A stretch of DNA of 64,000 bases from Microbacterium lacticum (GCF_006716815.1 NZ_VFPS01000003.1:434001-498000), one strand, 5' to 3'; numbered from the stretch's first letter, positions 41,891 through 52,648 are shown. Notes: generated from the letters alone by a model not told the origin. Made by a program: numbers and translations.

Positions 41891-42283
41891 GCCGAGGCGG
41901 CCTACTGGGACACGCGCGTCGACCGCTGGGTCGTCGAGGGCGGCGACTACACCCTCGAGGTCGCGGCATCCAGCCGGGACATCCGCTCCACGGCATCCGT
42001 CACGGTCGCCGGCGACGCGGTCTCGGTACCGCTCACGCGCGAGTCGTCGATGGGCGAGGTCATGGCGCACCCCATCGCGGGGCCCGTGGTGCAGGCCGCG
42101 ATCGTCGAGATGATGAAGGGGATGGATGGCGTCGCCGACATCATGCCGGAGGGTGTCGACCCGACCGCCATGATGGCGTCGTTCCCGTTCGGACGCATCT
42201 CGATGATGGCGGGAGACGCCGCGACGCCTGAGATGATCGACGGGCTCATCGCGATGGCGAACTCAGGCGGCGCTCCCGAGTGA
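41891..42283 (+). pseudogene. C-terminal remnant of a GH3 beta-glucosidase
   Basis: The frame reads AEAAYWDTRVDRWVVEGGDYTLEVAASSRDIRSTASVTV, the fibronectin-III-like domain that closes GH3 beta-glucosidases, then MGEVMAHPIAGPVVQAAIVEMMKGM and a Met-rich end. The catalytic domains are absent. It abuts the oxidoreductase remnant at about 41889, so both genes lost their 5' parts at one junction. An internal ATG at 42050 could give 77 residues, unlikely to act. Confidence 0.75.
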
Positions 42284-42871
42284 TGCTCACGCGGCCCGCG
42301 ACGAAGTCGTAGAACGTCAGCGCGAGACGCAGTGGGCCGAGCTCGAGCGGCACGAAGTCGCGCGTGCGGCGGAGCCTGCGCCACAGCGTCGGGTCGAGCT
42401 CGCGCAGGTAGCGCCTCGCGCGGTGCGCGTGCGCGGTGTTCGAGGCGATGCGGATCGTGCGCGCCGCCGCGAGCCACGGCAGCGAGAGCGACAGGTTCTC
42501 GCGCGTCGTGGTCGCTGCGCGCTCGATCACGATGTCGGACGGACGGATGCCGAGGCGCGCCCCGTACGCGGCCATCGTGTCGGCCTCCGCGACGTCCCGA
42601 CCGACCGCGCCGCCCGTGAAGACGAAGACGGCGCCGACCGGCGCGGACCGGCGCGGACCGGCGCGGACCGGCGCTGCAGCAGCCCGGGCGTCCCGTCGCG
42701 GCGGCCCGGATAGCCGAGGACGAGCACGACGTCACGGCCCGCGGCGGGCCCCGTCGTGCACGCGGCCGCCGGAGGGTAGCCGGCCCGCGACGCCCCCCAG
42801 GCCTGTCCCTCGGCGAATGCGAGCAGCGCGCACCCGAGCGCGGCGAAGGCGCCGGGCGCGCGCCGCGGCAT
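42246..42871 (-). pseudogene. YdcF/SanA-type DUF218 membrane protein, frameshifted in a 10-bp repeat
   Basis: The N-terminal frame from ATG 42871 reads MPRRAPGAFAALGCALLAFAEGQAWGASRAG (membrane anchor) and RDVVLVLGYPGRRDGTPGLLQRR. The C-terminal frame reads VGAVFVFTGGAVGRDVAEADTMAAYGARLGIRPSDIVIERAATTTRENL, the DUF218 core. They are in different frames, and the change falls in the repeat at 42631-42674. Losing two units or gaining one would join them. The start lies five bases after the stop of the upstream hydrolase. DUF218 proteins act in the cell envelope; exact role unknown. Confidence 0.75.
42631..42674. repeat. Tandem 10-bp repeat inside the DUF218 gene
   Basis: GCGCGGACCG occurs three times in a row (42641-42670), preceded by the variant GCGCCGACCG (42631-42640) and followed by GCGC. 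Because ten is not a multiple of three, each unit gained or lost shifts the reading frame. Confidence 0.85.
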
Positions 42872-42876
42872 CCGGC

Positions 42877-43728
<852 letters not shown>

Positions 43729-43829
43729 CTACGCCTGTGGGGGATCGGGCGCCCAGCAGAAGTTGGCGCGACGCGCGAGAATCCTGCGAGGGATGCCGCG
43801 GGTCGCGCCGACTTCGCGGGGGTCTGGCC

Positions 43830-44971
<1,142 letters not shown>

Positions 44972-44975
<4 letters not shown>

Positions 44976-46138
44976 AGGGTCACTCCTTCGACGGCGGTGC
45001 GCAGCTTCTCTGCCGCGACCTCGGGGGGAACGTCGCCGATCCAGGCGCCCATGGCGGCCTCGGACCCGGCGAGGAACTTGAGCTTGTCCGCGGCGCGGCG
45101 AGGGCTCGTCAGCTGCAGGTTCAGGCGCACGCTGTCGCGCCCGACGTGCACGGGCGCCTGGTGCCAGGCGGCGATGTACGGCGTGGGCGTGTCGTACAGG
45201 GCGTCGACGCCGCGCAGTAGGCGCAGGTAGAACGGTGCGAGCTCATCGCGCTCGGCATCCGTCAGCCCGGCGAAGTCGGCGACGTGACGGTGGGGCAGCA
45301 CGTGCAGCTCGAGGGGCCAGCGGGCGGCGAAGGGGACGAATGCCGTGAAGTGCTCGCCGCGCAGAACCACGCGCGGGCCCTCCTGTTCGAAGGCGAGGAT
45401 CCGGGCGAACAGATCGGGAGCCGTGCGATCGATCGAATCGAGCAGGCGCTGCGTGCGCGGCGTCACGTACGGGTAGGCGTAGATCTGACCGTGCGGGTGG
45501 TGCAGCGTCACGCCGATGGCCTCACCGCGGTTCTCGAACGGGAACACCTGCTGCACGCCGGGAAGCGCCGACAGTGCCGCGGTGCGGTCGGCCCACGCCT
45601 CGATCACGGTGCGGGCGCGCGTGACCGTCTGCGTGCCGAACGAGCCGGCTCGGTCGGGCGAGAAGCACACGACCTCGCACCGGCCGACGCTCGTGCGGGT
45701 GCGGCCGAGCCCGAGGCGGGCGAGGTCGTCGAGTCCCCGCGGCGGGTCGGCCGCGGCGGGGACGTCGCCGATCGCCTCGGCGAGGGCGGGGCCGAACGAG
45801 GGGGAGCGGTTCTCGAAGACCGCGACGTCGTAGACCGACGGGATCTCGGACGGATTCGCGGGCGTCTGCGGGGCGAGCGGGTCGAGCTCGGCCGGCGGCA
45901 GGAAGGCGCGGTTCTGGCGCGCGGCGGCGACCGAGATCCAGTCGCCGGTGAGGACGTCCTGCCGCATCGTCGCGGTTTCGGGGCGGGGGTCGAGGTCGCG
46001 GGCGTCGACCGAGCGGTCATCGCCGAGCGTCGTGTCGGGGTCGTCGAAGTAGATGAGGTCGCGGCCGTCCGCCAGGCGCGTCTCGCGCTTGACGCGGCCG
46101 CCGCCGAGCTGAGTGGAGTGCATCGTCGCGGTGGTCAC
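44972..46138 (-). CDS. galT: Galactose-1-phosphate uridylyltransferase
   Basis: 388 residues, exchanging galactose 1-phosphate with UDP-glucose. The active-site HPHGQIYAYP holds the nucleophilic His; FENRGEAIGVTLHHPHG and the C-terminal FAARWPLELHVLPHRHVADF and YIAAWHQAP are also typical. GTG 46138 is preferred over ATG 46123 because TACCGT (complement of 46145-46150) lies exactly six bases upstream, predicting a leaderless mRNA. The LacI operator lies 24 bp further up. First gene of galT-galK. Confidence 0.95.
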
Positions 46139-46144
46139 ACACCT

Positions 46145-46150
46145 ACGGTA
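46145..46150 (-). promoter_or_regulatory. -10 hexamer for leaderless galT-galK mRNA
   Basis: TACCGT on the minus strand, six bases before GTG 46138. Confidence 0.55.
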
Positions 46151-46161
46151 CTCGCTCCACG

Positions 46162-46175
46162 TGTTATCGTCAACA
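46162..46175. promoter_or_regulatory. LacI-type operator O1 between galT and the regulator gene
   Basis: TGTTATCGTCAACA. It is the exact reverse complement of the site at 48234-48247, with outer TGTT/AACA arms and the central CG typical of LacI-family operators. It would overlap the -35 region of galT and lie about 40 bp before the regulator start. Confidence 0.75.
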
Positions 46176-46202
46176 TGAGCGGGATGCCGCCGATCTCGCC
46201 CC

Positions 46203-46208
46203 TAGGAT
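46203..46208 (+). promoter_or_regulatory. -10 hexamer for leaderless LacI-family gene
   Basis: TAGGAT, six bases before ATG 46215. Confidence 0.55.
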
Positions 46209-46214
46209 GGCCAA

Positions 46215-47183
46215 ATGGCGAGACGAGTATCGATGGCGGATGTCGCGGCGGCGGCCGGGGTGTCGGCGCAGACCGTTTCGCGCGTCGTCAACGACAGCCC
46301 CCGGGTCGACCCCGCGACGCGGGCGAAGGTCGAGACGGCGATGGCCGCGCTCGACTACCGCATGCACCGCGCCGCCCGGGCCCTGCGCACGGGGCGCACC
46401 GACACGATCGGCCTCATCGTCTCGACCCTCGCGACTGTCGGCAACTCCCGGATGCTCCAGGCGATCGCCGACGCGGCATCCGCCCGCGGCTTCGCCCTGA
46501 CAGTCGTGACGGCCTCGGGGCGTGAGGCCGTCGCCGATGGATTCGAGCGGCTGCACGACCAGGGCATCGACGGCGCCGTCATCCTCAACGAGGCGACGGC
46601 GCTCGCGCGCGGCCTCGACGTGCCCGAGGATCTCGCCCTCGTCGTCGTCGACTCGCCGCCCGACGAGCGGTTCGCCGTCGTCCAGACCGACCACGCCGCC
46701 GGTGCGCGCGCCGCGACCGCGCACCTGCTCGCGAGCGGACACGCGACCGTGCACCACGTCGCGGGGCCCGCCGACTCGTACGCCGCCGCGGAGCGCGAGC
46801 GGGGCTGGCGTGAAGCGCTCGCCGATGCGGGTCGCGAGACGCCCGAGCCCCTGCGCGGCGACTGGACCGCGGCATCCGGCCACGCCGCTGCGGCGGGACT
46901 GCCCGCGAGTGCGACGGCCGTGTTCGCCGCGAACGATCAGATGGCGCTCGGCGTGCTGCGCGCGCTCGCCGACGCGGGTCGGCGCGTGCCCGAGGACGTC
47001 GCCGTCATCGGGTTTGACGACGTCGAGGACGCCGTCGAGTACCGCCCGCCGCTCACGACGATCCGGCAGGATTTCGACGCTCTCGGCACGTCCGCGGTGG
47101 ACTCGCTCGTCGCCCTCATCGGAGGCCGCCCAGCCGAGCCCGTCGTGGTGACCCCCACGCTCGTGGAGCGCGCGAGCGCCTGA
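46215..47183 (+). CDS. LacI-family repressor of the galactose region
   Basis: 322 residues. The N-terminal HTH is RVSMADVAAAAGVSAQTVSRVVNDSPRVDPATRAKV with the hinge helix RAARALRTGRT; the rest is the sugar-binding domain ending ADAGRRVPEDVAVIGFDDVEDAVEYRPPLTTIRQDF. It is divergent from galT-galK and convergent with galE. Identical operators before galT and before the galE/beta-galactosidase divergon make it the likely common repressor, released by galactose or a galactoside (inference). Confidence 0.93.
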   Translation: MARRVSMADVAAAAGVSAQTVSRVVNDSPRVDPATRAKVETAMAALDYRMHRAARALRTGRTDTIGLIVSTLATVGNSRMLQAIADAASARGFALTVVTASGREAVADGFERLHDQGIDGAVILNEATALARGLDVPEDLALVVVDSPPDERFAVVQTDHAAGARAATAHLLASGHATVHHVAGPADSYAAAERERGWREALADAGRETPEPLRGDWTAASGHAAAAGLPASATAVFAANDQMALGVLRALADAGRRVPEDVAVIGFDDVEDAVEYRPPLTTIRQDFDALGTSAVDSLVALIGGRPAEPVVVTPTLVERASA

Positions 47184-47208
47184 GCGCCCGGGCGTCGCGG
47201 CCCGCGGG

Positions 47209-48186
47209 TCAGCTCGCGGCGCGGCGCGCTTCCCAGCCCGTGCGCACCATCTCGTCGACCGAGTAGCGGTTGCGCCAGTCGAGGTCACGCGCGGCGAGCT
47301 CGCCCGTCGCGACGATCCGGTCGGGGTCGCCGGGACGACGTGGGCCGATCCCCGGCGTGAAGTCGATGCCCGTGACGCGGGCCATGGCATCCATGATCTC
47401 GCGCACGCTCAGGCCGTTCTGCGACCCGAGGTTGTACGCGGCCTCGATCGGCTCGCCGGCCGCGAGGCGCTGCGCCGCGACGACGTGCGCCGCCGCGATG
47501 TCGGCGACGTGCACGTAGTCGCGGACGTTCGTCCCGTCGGGCGTGTTGTAGTCGTCGCCGTAGATCTGTGGAGTCTCGCCCGCGAGGAGCTTCTCGAAGA
47601 CTATCGGGAAGAGGTTGTGGGGGCTCGTGTCGTAGAGGGTCGCATCGCCGGAGCCGACGACGTTGAAGTAGCGCAGCGAGGTGTGCCGCAGCGGTGCCTC
47701 CCCATCGGCGGTCGCGGTCGCCTGGTCGCGCAGCAGCCACTCGCCGATGAGCTTCGACTCGCCGTAGGGCGAGGCGGGATGCTTCGGCAGATCCTCCGTG
47801 ACGAGCGCGACGTCCGGCGTGCCGTAGACCGCGGCGCTCGAGGAGAACACGATGTTCGTGACCCCGGCATCCGCCATCGCCTCGAGCACGACCCGCGTGC
47901 CCTCGACGTTCTGCGCATAGGTGTGCAGGGGTCGCCGTACCGAGACGCCCGCGTACTTGAAGCCGGCAACGTGGATCACCCCCTCGACCTCGTGCTCGCG
48001 CAGCGTGGCGATGAGCAGGTCGCGGTCGAGGATCGTGCCCTCGACGAACGGGACGCCCTCGGGGACGAACGAGGCGTGCCCGCTGGAGAGGTCGTCGATG
48101 ACGACGGGCGCGATGCCGGCATCCTTCACTGCGCGCACGACGTGCGCTCCGATGTACCCGGCTCCTCCGGTGACCAACCAGCTCAT
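47209..48186 (-). CDS. galE: UDP-glucose 4-epimerase
   Basis: 325 residues, interconverting UDP-glucose and UDP-galactose. The Rossmann motif WLVTGGAGYIGAHVVRAV, FSSSAAVYG and the catalytic PYGESKLIGE (Tyr-x-x-x-Lys) are seen, then RYFNVVGS and LGSQNGLSVREI. ATG 48186 is chosen over 48210 because the NAD motif follows directly and GGGGAG lies five bases upstream. TAGAGT (complement of 48209-48214) is its likely -10 element, with operator O2 over the -35 region. Confidence 0.95.
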   Translation of the reverse strand: MSWLVTGGAGYIGAHVVRAVKDAGIAPVVIDDLSSGHASFVPEGVPFVEGTILDRDLLIATLREHEVEGVIHVAGFKYAGVSVRRPLHTYAQNVEGTRVVLEAMADAGVTNIVFSSSAAVYGTPDVALVTEDLPKHPASPYGESKLIGEWLLRDQATATADGEAPLRHTSLRYFNVVGSGDATLYDTSPHNLFPIVFEKLLAGETPQIYGDDYNTPDGTNVRDYVHVADIAAAHVVAAQRLAAGEPIEAAYNLGSQNGLSVREIMDAMARVTGIDFTPGIGPRRPGDPDRIVATGELAARDLDWRNRYSVDEMVRTGWEARRAAS

Positions 48187-48233
48187 CCGAGCTCCCCTCG
48201 ACACATTCACTCTAGTGGGGTGACGCCCCGATG

Positions 48234-48247
48234 TGTTGACGATAACA
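48234..48247. promoter_or_regulatory. LacI-type operator O2 between galE and the GH35 fragment
   Basis: TGTTGACGATAACA, the exact reverse complement of O1. It overlaps the TAACAT -10 hexamer (48243-48248) of the GH35 gene and the predicted -35 of galE, so one bound repressor could shut both promoters. Confidence 0.75.
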
Positions 48248-48254
48248 TTCGGAT

Positions 48255-48611
48255 ATGGCGAGCCACACCTTCGAGATCGGCGATGATGACTTCCTCGTGG
48301 ACGGGGAGCCGTTCCGCGTCATCTCAGGGGCCTTGCACTACTTCCGCGTGCACCCCGACCAGTGGCGGGAGCTTATCCGCATGGGCCGCATGATGGGGCT
48401 CAACACGATCGAGACCTATGTCGCCTGGAACGAGCACGCACCTGAGCGCGGTGTCTTCGACACGGCCGGGAGACTCGACCTCGCGCGGTTCCTGCGCGAC
48501 GTCGCCGAGGAGGGCATGCACGCGATCGTGCGCCCCGGCCCGTACATCTGCGCCGAGTTCGACGGCGGCCGCAGCCGCTCGCCCCAGCGGGCGCGGGGAA
48601 GGCGGCTGTAG
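48255..48611 (+). pseudogene. N-terminal stub of a GH35 beta-galactosidase
   Basis: The frame shows the GH35 start: HTFEIGDDDFLVDGEPFRVISGALHYFRVHPDQW, GLNTIETYVAWNEHAPERG and IVRPGPYICAEFD, in the right order. After about residue 104 the homology stops and only Arg/Ser-rich nonsense leads to a stop. The catalytic Glu residues and most of the barrel are missing, so it cannot be active. The promoter and operator are intact: TAACAT six bases before ATG, inside operator O2. Confidence 0.8.
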
Positions 48612-48760
48612 TGCAGCTCGCCTGACAGGGGCACCCAGCCGATGCCATCGCGCAGCACCGCGCGGTCGGTGACGGTGAGCCCGCGCGCGGCTTCGGCGAG
48701 AACCGGCACGGCGGCGGGGGTCGCGGGCGCGGTCCAGCCGCGGTGGGTGACGCGCGCCAT
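48572..48760 (-). pseudogene. N-terminal stub of a second GH35-like glycosidase, opposite strand
   Basis: From ATG 48760 the frame reads MARVTHRGWTAPATPAAVPVLAEAARGLTVTDRAVLRDGIGWVPLSGELHYSRLPRARWGERLR. The SGELHYSRxPRxRW block is the start of a GH35-type barrel. At about 48572 the frame runs into the antisense of the other GH35 stub. Both genes lost their 3' parts at one junction. The ATG overlaps an upstream stop (TGATG), so it was once the later gene of an operon. Confidence 0.65.
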
Positions 48761-48921
48761 CACAGCCCGCCGATGATCGCGTTGTCGAGCTCGTCGATGT
48801 CGACGCTCGTGCGGTCGGCGCGGTTCGTGAGGAACGCCCACGCGAGTCCCGCGTCGACGTGTCGACGCGCCCAATCGAAAGCACTGCCCGTGTTCACGTT
48901 GCCATTGTGGCAGGAGTGCAT
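48760..48921 (-). pseudogene. C-terminal remnant, possibly of a serine hydrolase
   Basis: A 53-codon frame ends WARRHVDAGLAWAFLTNRADRTSVDIDELDNAIIGGL. The AFLTNR segment recalls the end of beta-lactamase-type serine hydrolases, but the match is short and tentative. It overlaps the GH35-like stub by one base. The 5' part is gone. Confidence 0.35.
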
Positions 48922-48935
48922 CGCGGACCACGATT

Positions 48936-48949
48936 GGATAGCGCTTTCC
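48936..48949. promoter_or_regulatory. Orphan LacI-type operator
   Basis: GGATAGCGCTTTCC is a palindrome with one mismatched pair and an AGCGCT core, typical of LacI-family sites, but different from O1/O2. No intact sugar gene remains beside it; it probably belonged to the deleted glycosidase operon. Confidence 0.5.
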
Positions 48950-49037
48950 CGGGCGACCGACCCCGACGAGGCCGTCCGACGCACCGCCGCGGGCTTCGCC
49001 TCCGCCGTCTCGCCGCACCCGGCACCCTAGAATCGCG

Positions 49038-49112
49038 ATGGTGACCGATACACACGGGTCTGCGCGCGTCGGCGCCGTCACGCTGCGCGCCTCGACGCCG
49101 CCGCGCCCGTGA
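49038..49112 (+). CDS. 24-codon leader ORF coupled to glycerate kinase
   Basis: ATG 49038 opens a frame of 24 residues (MVTDTHGSARVGAVTLRAST and four more) whose TGA overlaps the glycerate kinase GTG (GTGA). TAGAAT at 49028-49033 is a likely -10 element just before it. The kinase has no ribosome site of its own, so the leader could deliver ribosomes. No protein role is claimed. Confidence 0.35.
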   Translation: MVTDTHGSARVGAVTLRASTPPRP

Positions 49113-50221
49113 CCCGCGTCGTCCTGGCTCTCGACAGCTTCAAGGGGTCGATCACCGCCTCGGCCGCGGCGGAGGCCGTGCGGGACGGCTGGCTGTCGCA
49201 GCGCGCGGGTGACGATGTCGTGCTCCGGCCGATGGCCGACGGAGGCGAGGGCACGCTCGACGCGTTCGCCGCCGCGATCGCGGGCGCGCGCCGCCGGCCC
49301 GTGACCGTCACTGGCCCGGACGATGCCGCGACGGATGCCGCGTGGCTGCTGCTGCCGGATGGCACGGGCGTCGTCGAGCTGTCCTCGACGAGCGGCATCG
49401 AGGTGCTGGGCGGCCAGTTGCGCCCGTGGGATGCGGGAACCGTCGGGTTCGGCGAAGCGATCGCCGCCGCACTCGCGGGCGGCGCGCAGCGGCTCGTGCT
49501 CGGCATCGGGTCATCCGCCTCGACCGACGGCGGCGTCGGGGCGCTGACCGCGCTCGGCGCCCGATTCGCGGATGCCGACGGCGCCCCCGTCGCGCCGGGG
49601 CTCCGCGGGGTCGCATCCGCGGCATCCGTGGATCTGGCGGGGCTGCGCGCGTTGCCGCCCGGCGGCGCCCTCGTGCTGAGCGACGTGAGCAACCCGCTGT
49701 GCGGACCGCGCGGCGCGGCGGCCGTCTTCGGCCCGCAGAAGGGGCTGGATGCCGCGGGTGTCGTCGCCGCCGATGCCGCGCTCGCGCGCCTCGCCGCGCT
49801 CGTGGCCGACGCCGCCGGCCCCGCGCATCCCGGCCCGGCCACTCCCGGCGCGGGCGCCGCAGGCGGCACAGGGTTCGCGCTGCTCGCGTGGGGTGCCGCG
49901 CTCGTCCCGGGGTCGGCCGAGGTCGCGGAGCTCATCGGGCTGGATGCCGCGGTCGCAGGCGCCGACCTCGTCATCACGGGTGAGGGCTCTTACGACGACC
50001 AGTCGGCGGCGGGCAAGGTCCCCGCGTTCGTCGCCCAGGCCGCCGCCGCGGCCGGCGTCGCCACCGCCCTCGTCGCGGGGCGGATCGCCGCGGACGCCGA
50101 TGTGTCGGCGTTCACCGCGGCTCGCTCCCTCACCGACCTCGCAGGTTCCGCCGAGGCATCCCTCGCCGATCCCGCCCGCTGGCTCCGCGCCGCGGGCACC
50201 GCGCTCTCCCGGACGGTGTGA
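49109..50221 (+). CDS. Glycerate kinase
   Basis: 370 residues. The family start VVLALDSFKGSITASAAAEAVRDGW, DVVLRPMADGGEGTLDAF, GIGSSASTDGGVGALTALG, LVLSDVSNPLCGPRGAAAVFGPQKG and VITGEGSYDDQSAAGKVP are all seen; these define the GarK/GlxK fold. It phosphorylates glycerate, probably at position 2, feeding glycolysis. An alanine/proline insert (about 230-250) is normal for actinobacterial forms. The GTG start is coupled to a 24-codon ORF. Confidence 0.93.
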   Translation: MTRVVLALDSFKGSITASAAAEAVRDGWLSQRAGDDVVLRPMADGGEGTLDAFAAAIAGARRRPVTVTGPDDAATDAAWLLLPDGTGVVELSSTSGIEVLGGQLRPWDAGTVGFGEAIAAALAGGAQRLVLGIGSSASTDGGVGALTALGARFADADGAPVAPGLRGVASAASVDLAGLRALPPGGALVLSDVSNPLCGPRGAAAVFGPQKGLDAAGVVAADAALARLAALVADAAGPAHPGPATPGAGAAGGTGFALLAWGAALVPGSAEVAELIGLDAAVAGADLVITGEGSYDDQSAAGKVPAFVAQAAAAAGVATALVAGRIAADADVSAFTAARSLTDLAGSAEASLADPARWLRAAGTALSRTV

Positions 50222-50246
50222 ACGCGCTCGGTGGAGGAGAACCCGC

Positions 50247-51887
50247 TCAGTCCCCGAGGGCCTCCGACACGACGGCGCGGGCCTCGGACAGCACCTCGCG
50301 CAGGTGCTCGGGGCCGCGCAGCGACTCGGCGTACAGCTTGTACACGTCCTCCGTGCCCGAGGGCCGCGCGGCGAACCACGCGTGCTCGGTCTGCACCTTC
50401 AGCCCGCCGATCGGCGCGCCGTTGCCGGGCGCGTGCGACAGCTTCGCCGTGATCGGCTCGCCGGCCAGCTCCGTCGCCGTCACGGCATCCGGCGACAGCT
50501 TCGCGAGCGCCGCCTTCTGCGCGGGCGTGGCCGGCGCGTCCACGCGCTGGTACGCCGACGACCCGAACTCGGCCTCGAGCTCCGCGTAGCGCTGCGACGG
50601 CGTCTTGCCCGTGACCGCGAGGATCTCCGACGCGAGCAGGCACAGCAGGATGCCATCCTTGTCGGTCGTCCACACGGTGCCGTCGAACCGCAGGAACGAG
50701 GCTCCGGCCGACTCCTCGCCGCCGAAGGCGATAGACCCGTCGAGCAGCCCCGGCACGAACCACTTGAACCCGACCGGCACCTCGTACAGCTGCCGACCGA
50801 GCGCGGCGACGACCCGGTCGATGATCATCGACGAGACGACCGTCTTGCCGACGGCGGCCTCCGCGGGCCAGCCGGGGCGGTTCGCGTACAGGTAGTCGAT
50901 CGCGACGGCGAGGTAGTGGTTCGGGTTCATCAGCCCCGCGTCGGGCGTCACGATGCCGTGCCGGTCGGCGTCGGCGTCGTTGGCGGTGAGGATGTCGTAC
51001 TCGTGGCGCCGCGCGACGAGGGATGCCATGGCCGAGGGCGACGAGGGATCCATGCGGATCTTCTCGTCCCAGTCGAGAGTCATGAACCGCCACGTCGGGT
51101 CGACCTCGGAGTTCACGACCGTGAGGTCGAGCCCATAGCGCTCGCCGATCAGCGCCCAGTACTCGACGGATGCCCCGCCGAGCGGGTCGGCGCCGATGCG
51201 GATGCCCGCGTTCTTGATCGCGGCGACGTCGATGATGTTCTCGAGGTCGGCGACGTAGCCCTCGCGGAAGTCGTAGCCGCCGAGCGCCGCGGTGTCGATG
51301 TCGGCGAAGCGGGTGCGCTTCACCCCGTCGAGCCCGGCGGCGATGAGGGCGTTGGCCCGGTCGGCGATCCATCCCGTCGCGTCGGTGTCGGCGGGGCCGC
51401 CGTGCGGCGGGTTGTACTTGAACCCGCCGTCGCGCGGCGGGTTGTGGCTCGGGGTCACGACGATGCCGTCGGCGCGACCGGCGTCGCCCGCGTCACGACC
51501 GCGGTTGTAGGTGAGGATCGCGTGGCTGAGCGCCGGCGTCGGCACCCAGGAATCCCGCGAATCGACGCGCACGTCGACCCCGTTCGCGACGAGCACCTCG
51601 ATCGCGCTGCGCTCGGCGGGGCGCGAGAGTCCGTGCGTGTCGCGGCCGAGGAACAGCGGCCCGGCGATGCCCTGCGCCGTGCGGTAGTCGACGATCGCCT
51701 GCGTGGTTGCGAGGATGTGGTCCTCGTTGAAGCTCGTCGACAGCGACGAACCGCGGTGACCGCTCGTGCCGAAGACGACCCGCTGCTCGGGCACCGAGGC
51801 ATCCGGCTTTCGGTCGTAGTACGCGGCGATCAGTTCGTCGATGTCGATGAGATCGGATGCTTCGGCTGGCTGTCCTGCGCGGCTCAT
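50247..51887 (-). CDS. pgm: Phosphoglucomutase (alpha-D-glucose-phosphate specific)
   Basis: 546 residues. The phosphoserine loop [20 protein letters not shown], the metal site [13 protein letters not shown], the sugar loop [13 protein letters not shown] and the phosphate-binding [10 protein letters not shown] are present in order. The N-terminus [19 protein letters not shown] is that of the bacterial Pgm group. It interconverts glucose 1- and 6-phosphate and so takes the end product of the galT/galE cycle into glycolysis. CAGACT six bases before the ATG is a weaker version of the leaderless -10 pattern. Confidence 0.95.
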   Translation of the reverse strand: MSRAGQPAEASDLIDIDELIAAYYDRKPDASVPEQRVVFGTSGHRGSSLSTSFNEDHILATTQAIVDYRTAQGIAGPLFLGRDTHGLSRPAERSAIEVLVANGVDVRVDSRDSWVPTPALSHAILTYNRGRDAGDAGRADGIVVTPSHNPPRDGGFKYNPPHGGPADTDATGWIADRANALIAAGLDGVKRTRFADIDTAALGGYDFREGYVADLENIIDVAAIKNAGIRIGADPLGGASVEYWALIGERYGLDLTVVNSEVDPTWRFMTLDWDEKIRMDPSSPSAMASLVARRHEYDILTANDADADRHGIVTPDAGLMNPNHYLAVAIDYLYANRPGWPAEAAVGKTVVSSMIIDRVVAALGRQLYEVPVGFKWFVPGLLDGSIAFGGEESAGASFLRFDGTVWTTDKDGILLCLLASEILAVTGKTPSQRYAELEAEFGSSAYQRVDAPATPAQKAALAKLSPDAVTATELAGEPITAKLSHAPGNGAPIGGLKVQTEHAWFAARPSGTEDVYKLYAESLRGPEHLREVLSEARAVVSEALGD

Positions 51888-51987
51888 GGGTTCAGTCTGT
51901 CACTGCCGCGCGCATCTCGCGCGGGCGCGTCACGCGACGGCCCGCGTCGCGCCACGTCGGGACCCGCGGGCGCGCCGCGCCCCGCGC

Positions 51988-52635
51988 TCAGCCGCGGTGC
52001 AGGACGGCGGTCGCCGTGCCGCCGGCGATCGACGACCCCAGCGTGAGGGTGTCTCCCGCGCAGGTGTACGAGGCGTCGGTGAGCGGGGCCCCCGCGACCT
52101 GCTGGGCGACCTCGCCCGGATCGGTCTCGGCACCGTCGATGCTCGCGGACACGACGAGCCCGTCGGACACCGGCGAGGTCGCCGTGATGCGGTCGCCGGT
52201 GGCGGTGTAGGTGCCGTTCGCGGTGCCGCCGACCGAGATCACGATCGTCGTGCCCGCCACCTCCGCGTTGACCTGCACGTCGGGGGTCCATGCGAACGTG
52301 CCCTCCGGGGTCAGCGTCAGCGCGGCCGAGCCTTCGGGGGTGAAGGCGATGCCGGCCCCGTCGAGCAGCGCGTTCACGTCGGAGTAGTACGCCTCCAGCG
52401 CACCCTGGTCCATCGTCCAGTCGCCGGCCAGGCACGCGCTCGCGTCGGCGCTCGGGCTCGCGCTGGCGGAGGGGGCGGTGGATGCCGAGGCCGAGGCCGA
52501 CGGCGTCGCCGAGGCCGATCCGGTGCTCGCGCTCGGGCTCGGCTGCGCGCCCTCGGGCACGCATGCGCTCAGGCTCAGCGCGAGGGCGGCGGCGAAGACG
52601 GCGGTCACGGCGGGGGTGATCGTGCGGCGGGTCAT
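51988..52635 (-). CDS. Secreted lipoprotein with Ser/Ala-rich linker
   Basis: 215 residues. The signal peptide MTRRTITPAVTAVFAAALALSLSAC ends in a lipobox (LSAC, Cys about 25). A Pro/Ser/Ala linker follows (PSPSASTGSASATPSASASA and on), then a beta-rich domain starting CLAGDWTMDQGALEAYYSD and ending CAGDTLTLGS with two Cys that may bond. It should be anchored on the outer face of the membrane. Function unknown. TACCCT (complement of 52643-52648) lies seven bases before the ATG. Confidence 0.82.
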   Translation of the reverse strand: MTRRTITPAVTAVFAAALALSLSACVPEGAQPSPSASTGSASATPSASASASTAPSASASPSADASACLAGDWTMDQGALEAYYSDVNALLDGAGIAFTPEGSAALTLTPEGTFAWTPDVQVNAEVAGTTIVISVGGTANGTYTATGDRITATSPVSDGLVVSASIDGAETDPGEVAQQVAGAPLTDASYTCAGDTLTLGSSIAGGTATAVLHRG

Positions 52636-52642
52636 GTGCTCC

Positions 52643-52648
52643 AGGGTA
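52643..52648 (-). promoter_or_regulatory. -10 hexamer for leaderless lipoprotein gene
   Basis: TACCCT on the minus strand, seven bases before ATG 52635. Confidence 0.45.

Noticed and set aside
42050..42283. Independent 77-aa gene starting at ATG 42050
   Set aside because: The frame is open further upstream with GH3 FnIII-like homology, so this is the tail of a truncated beta-glucosidase.
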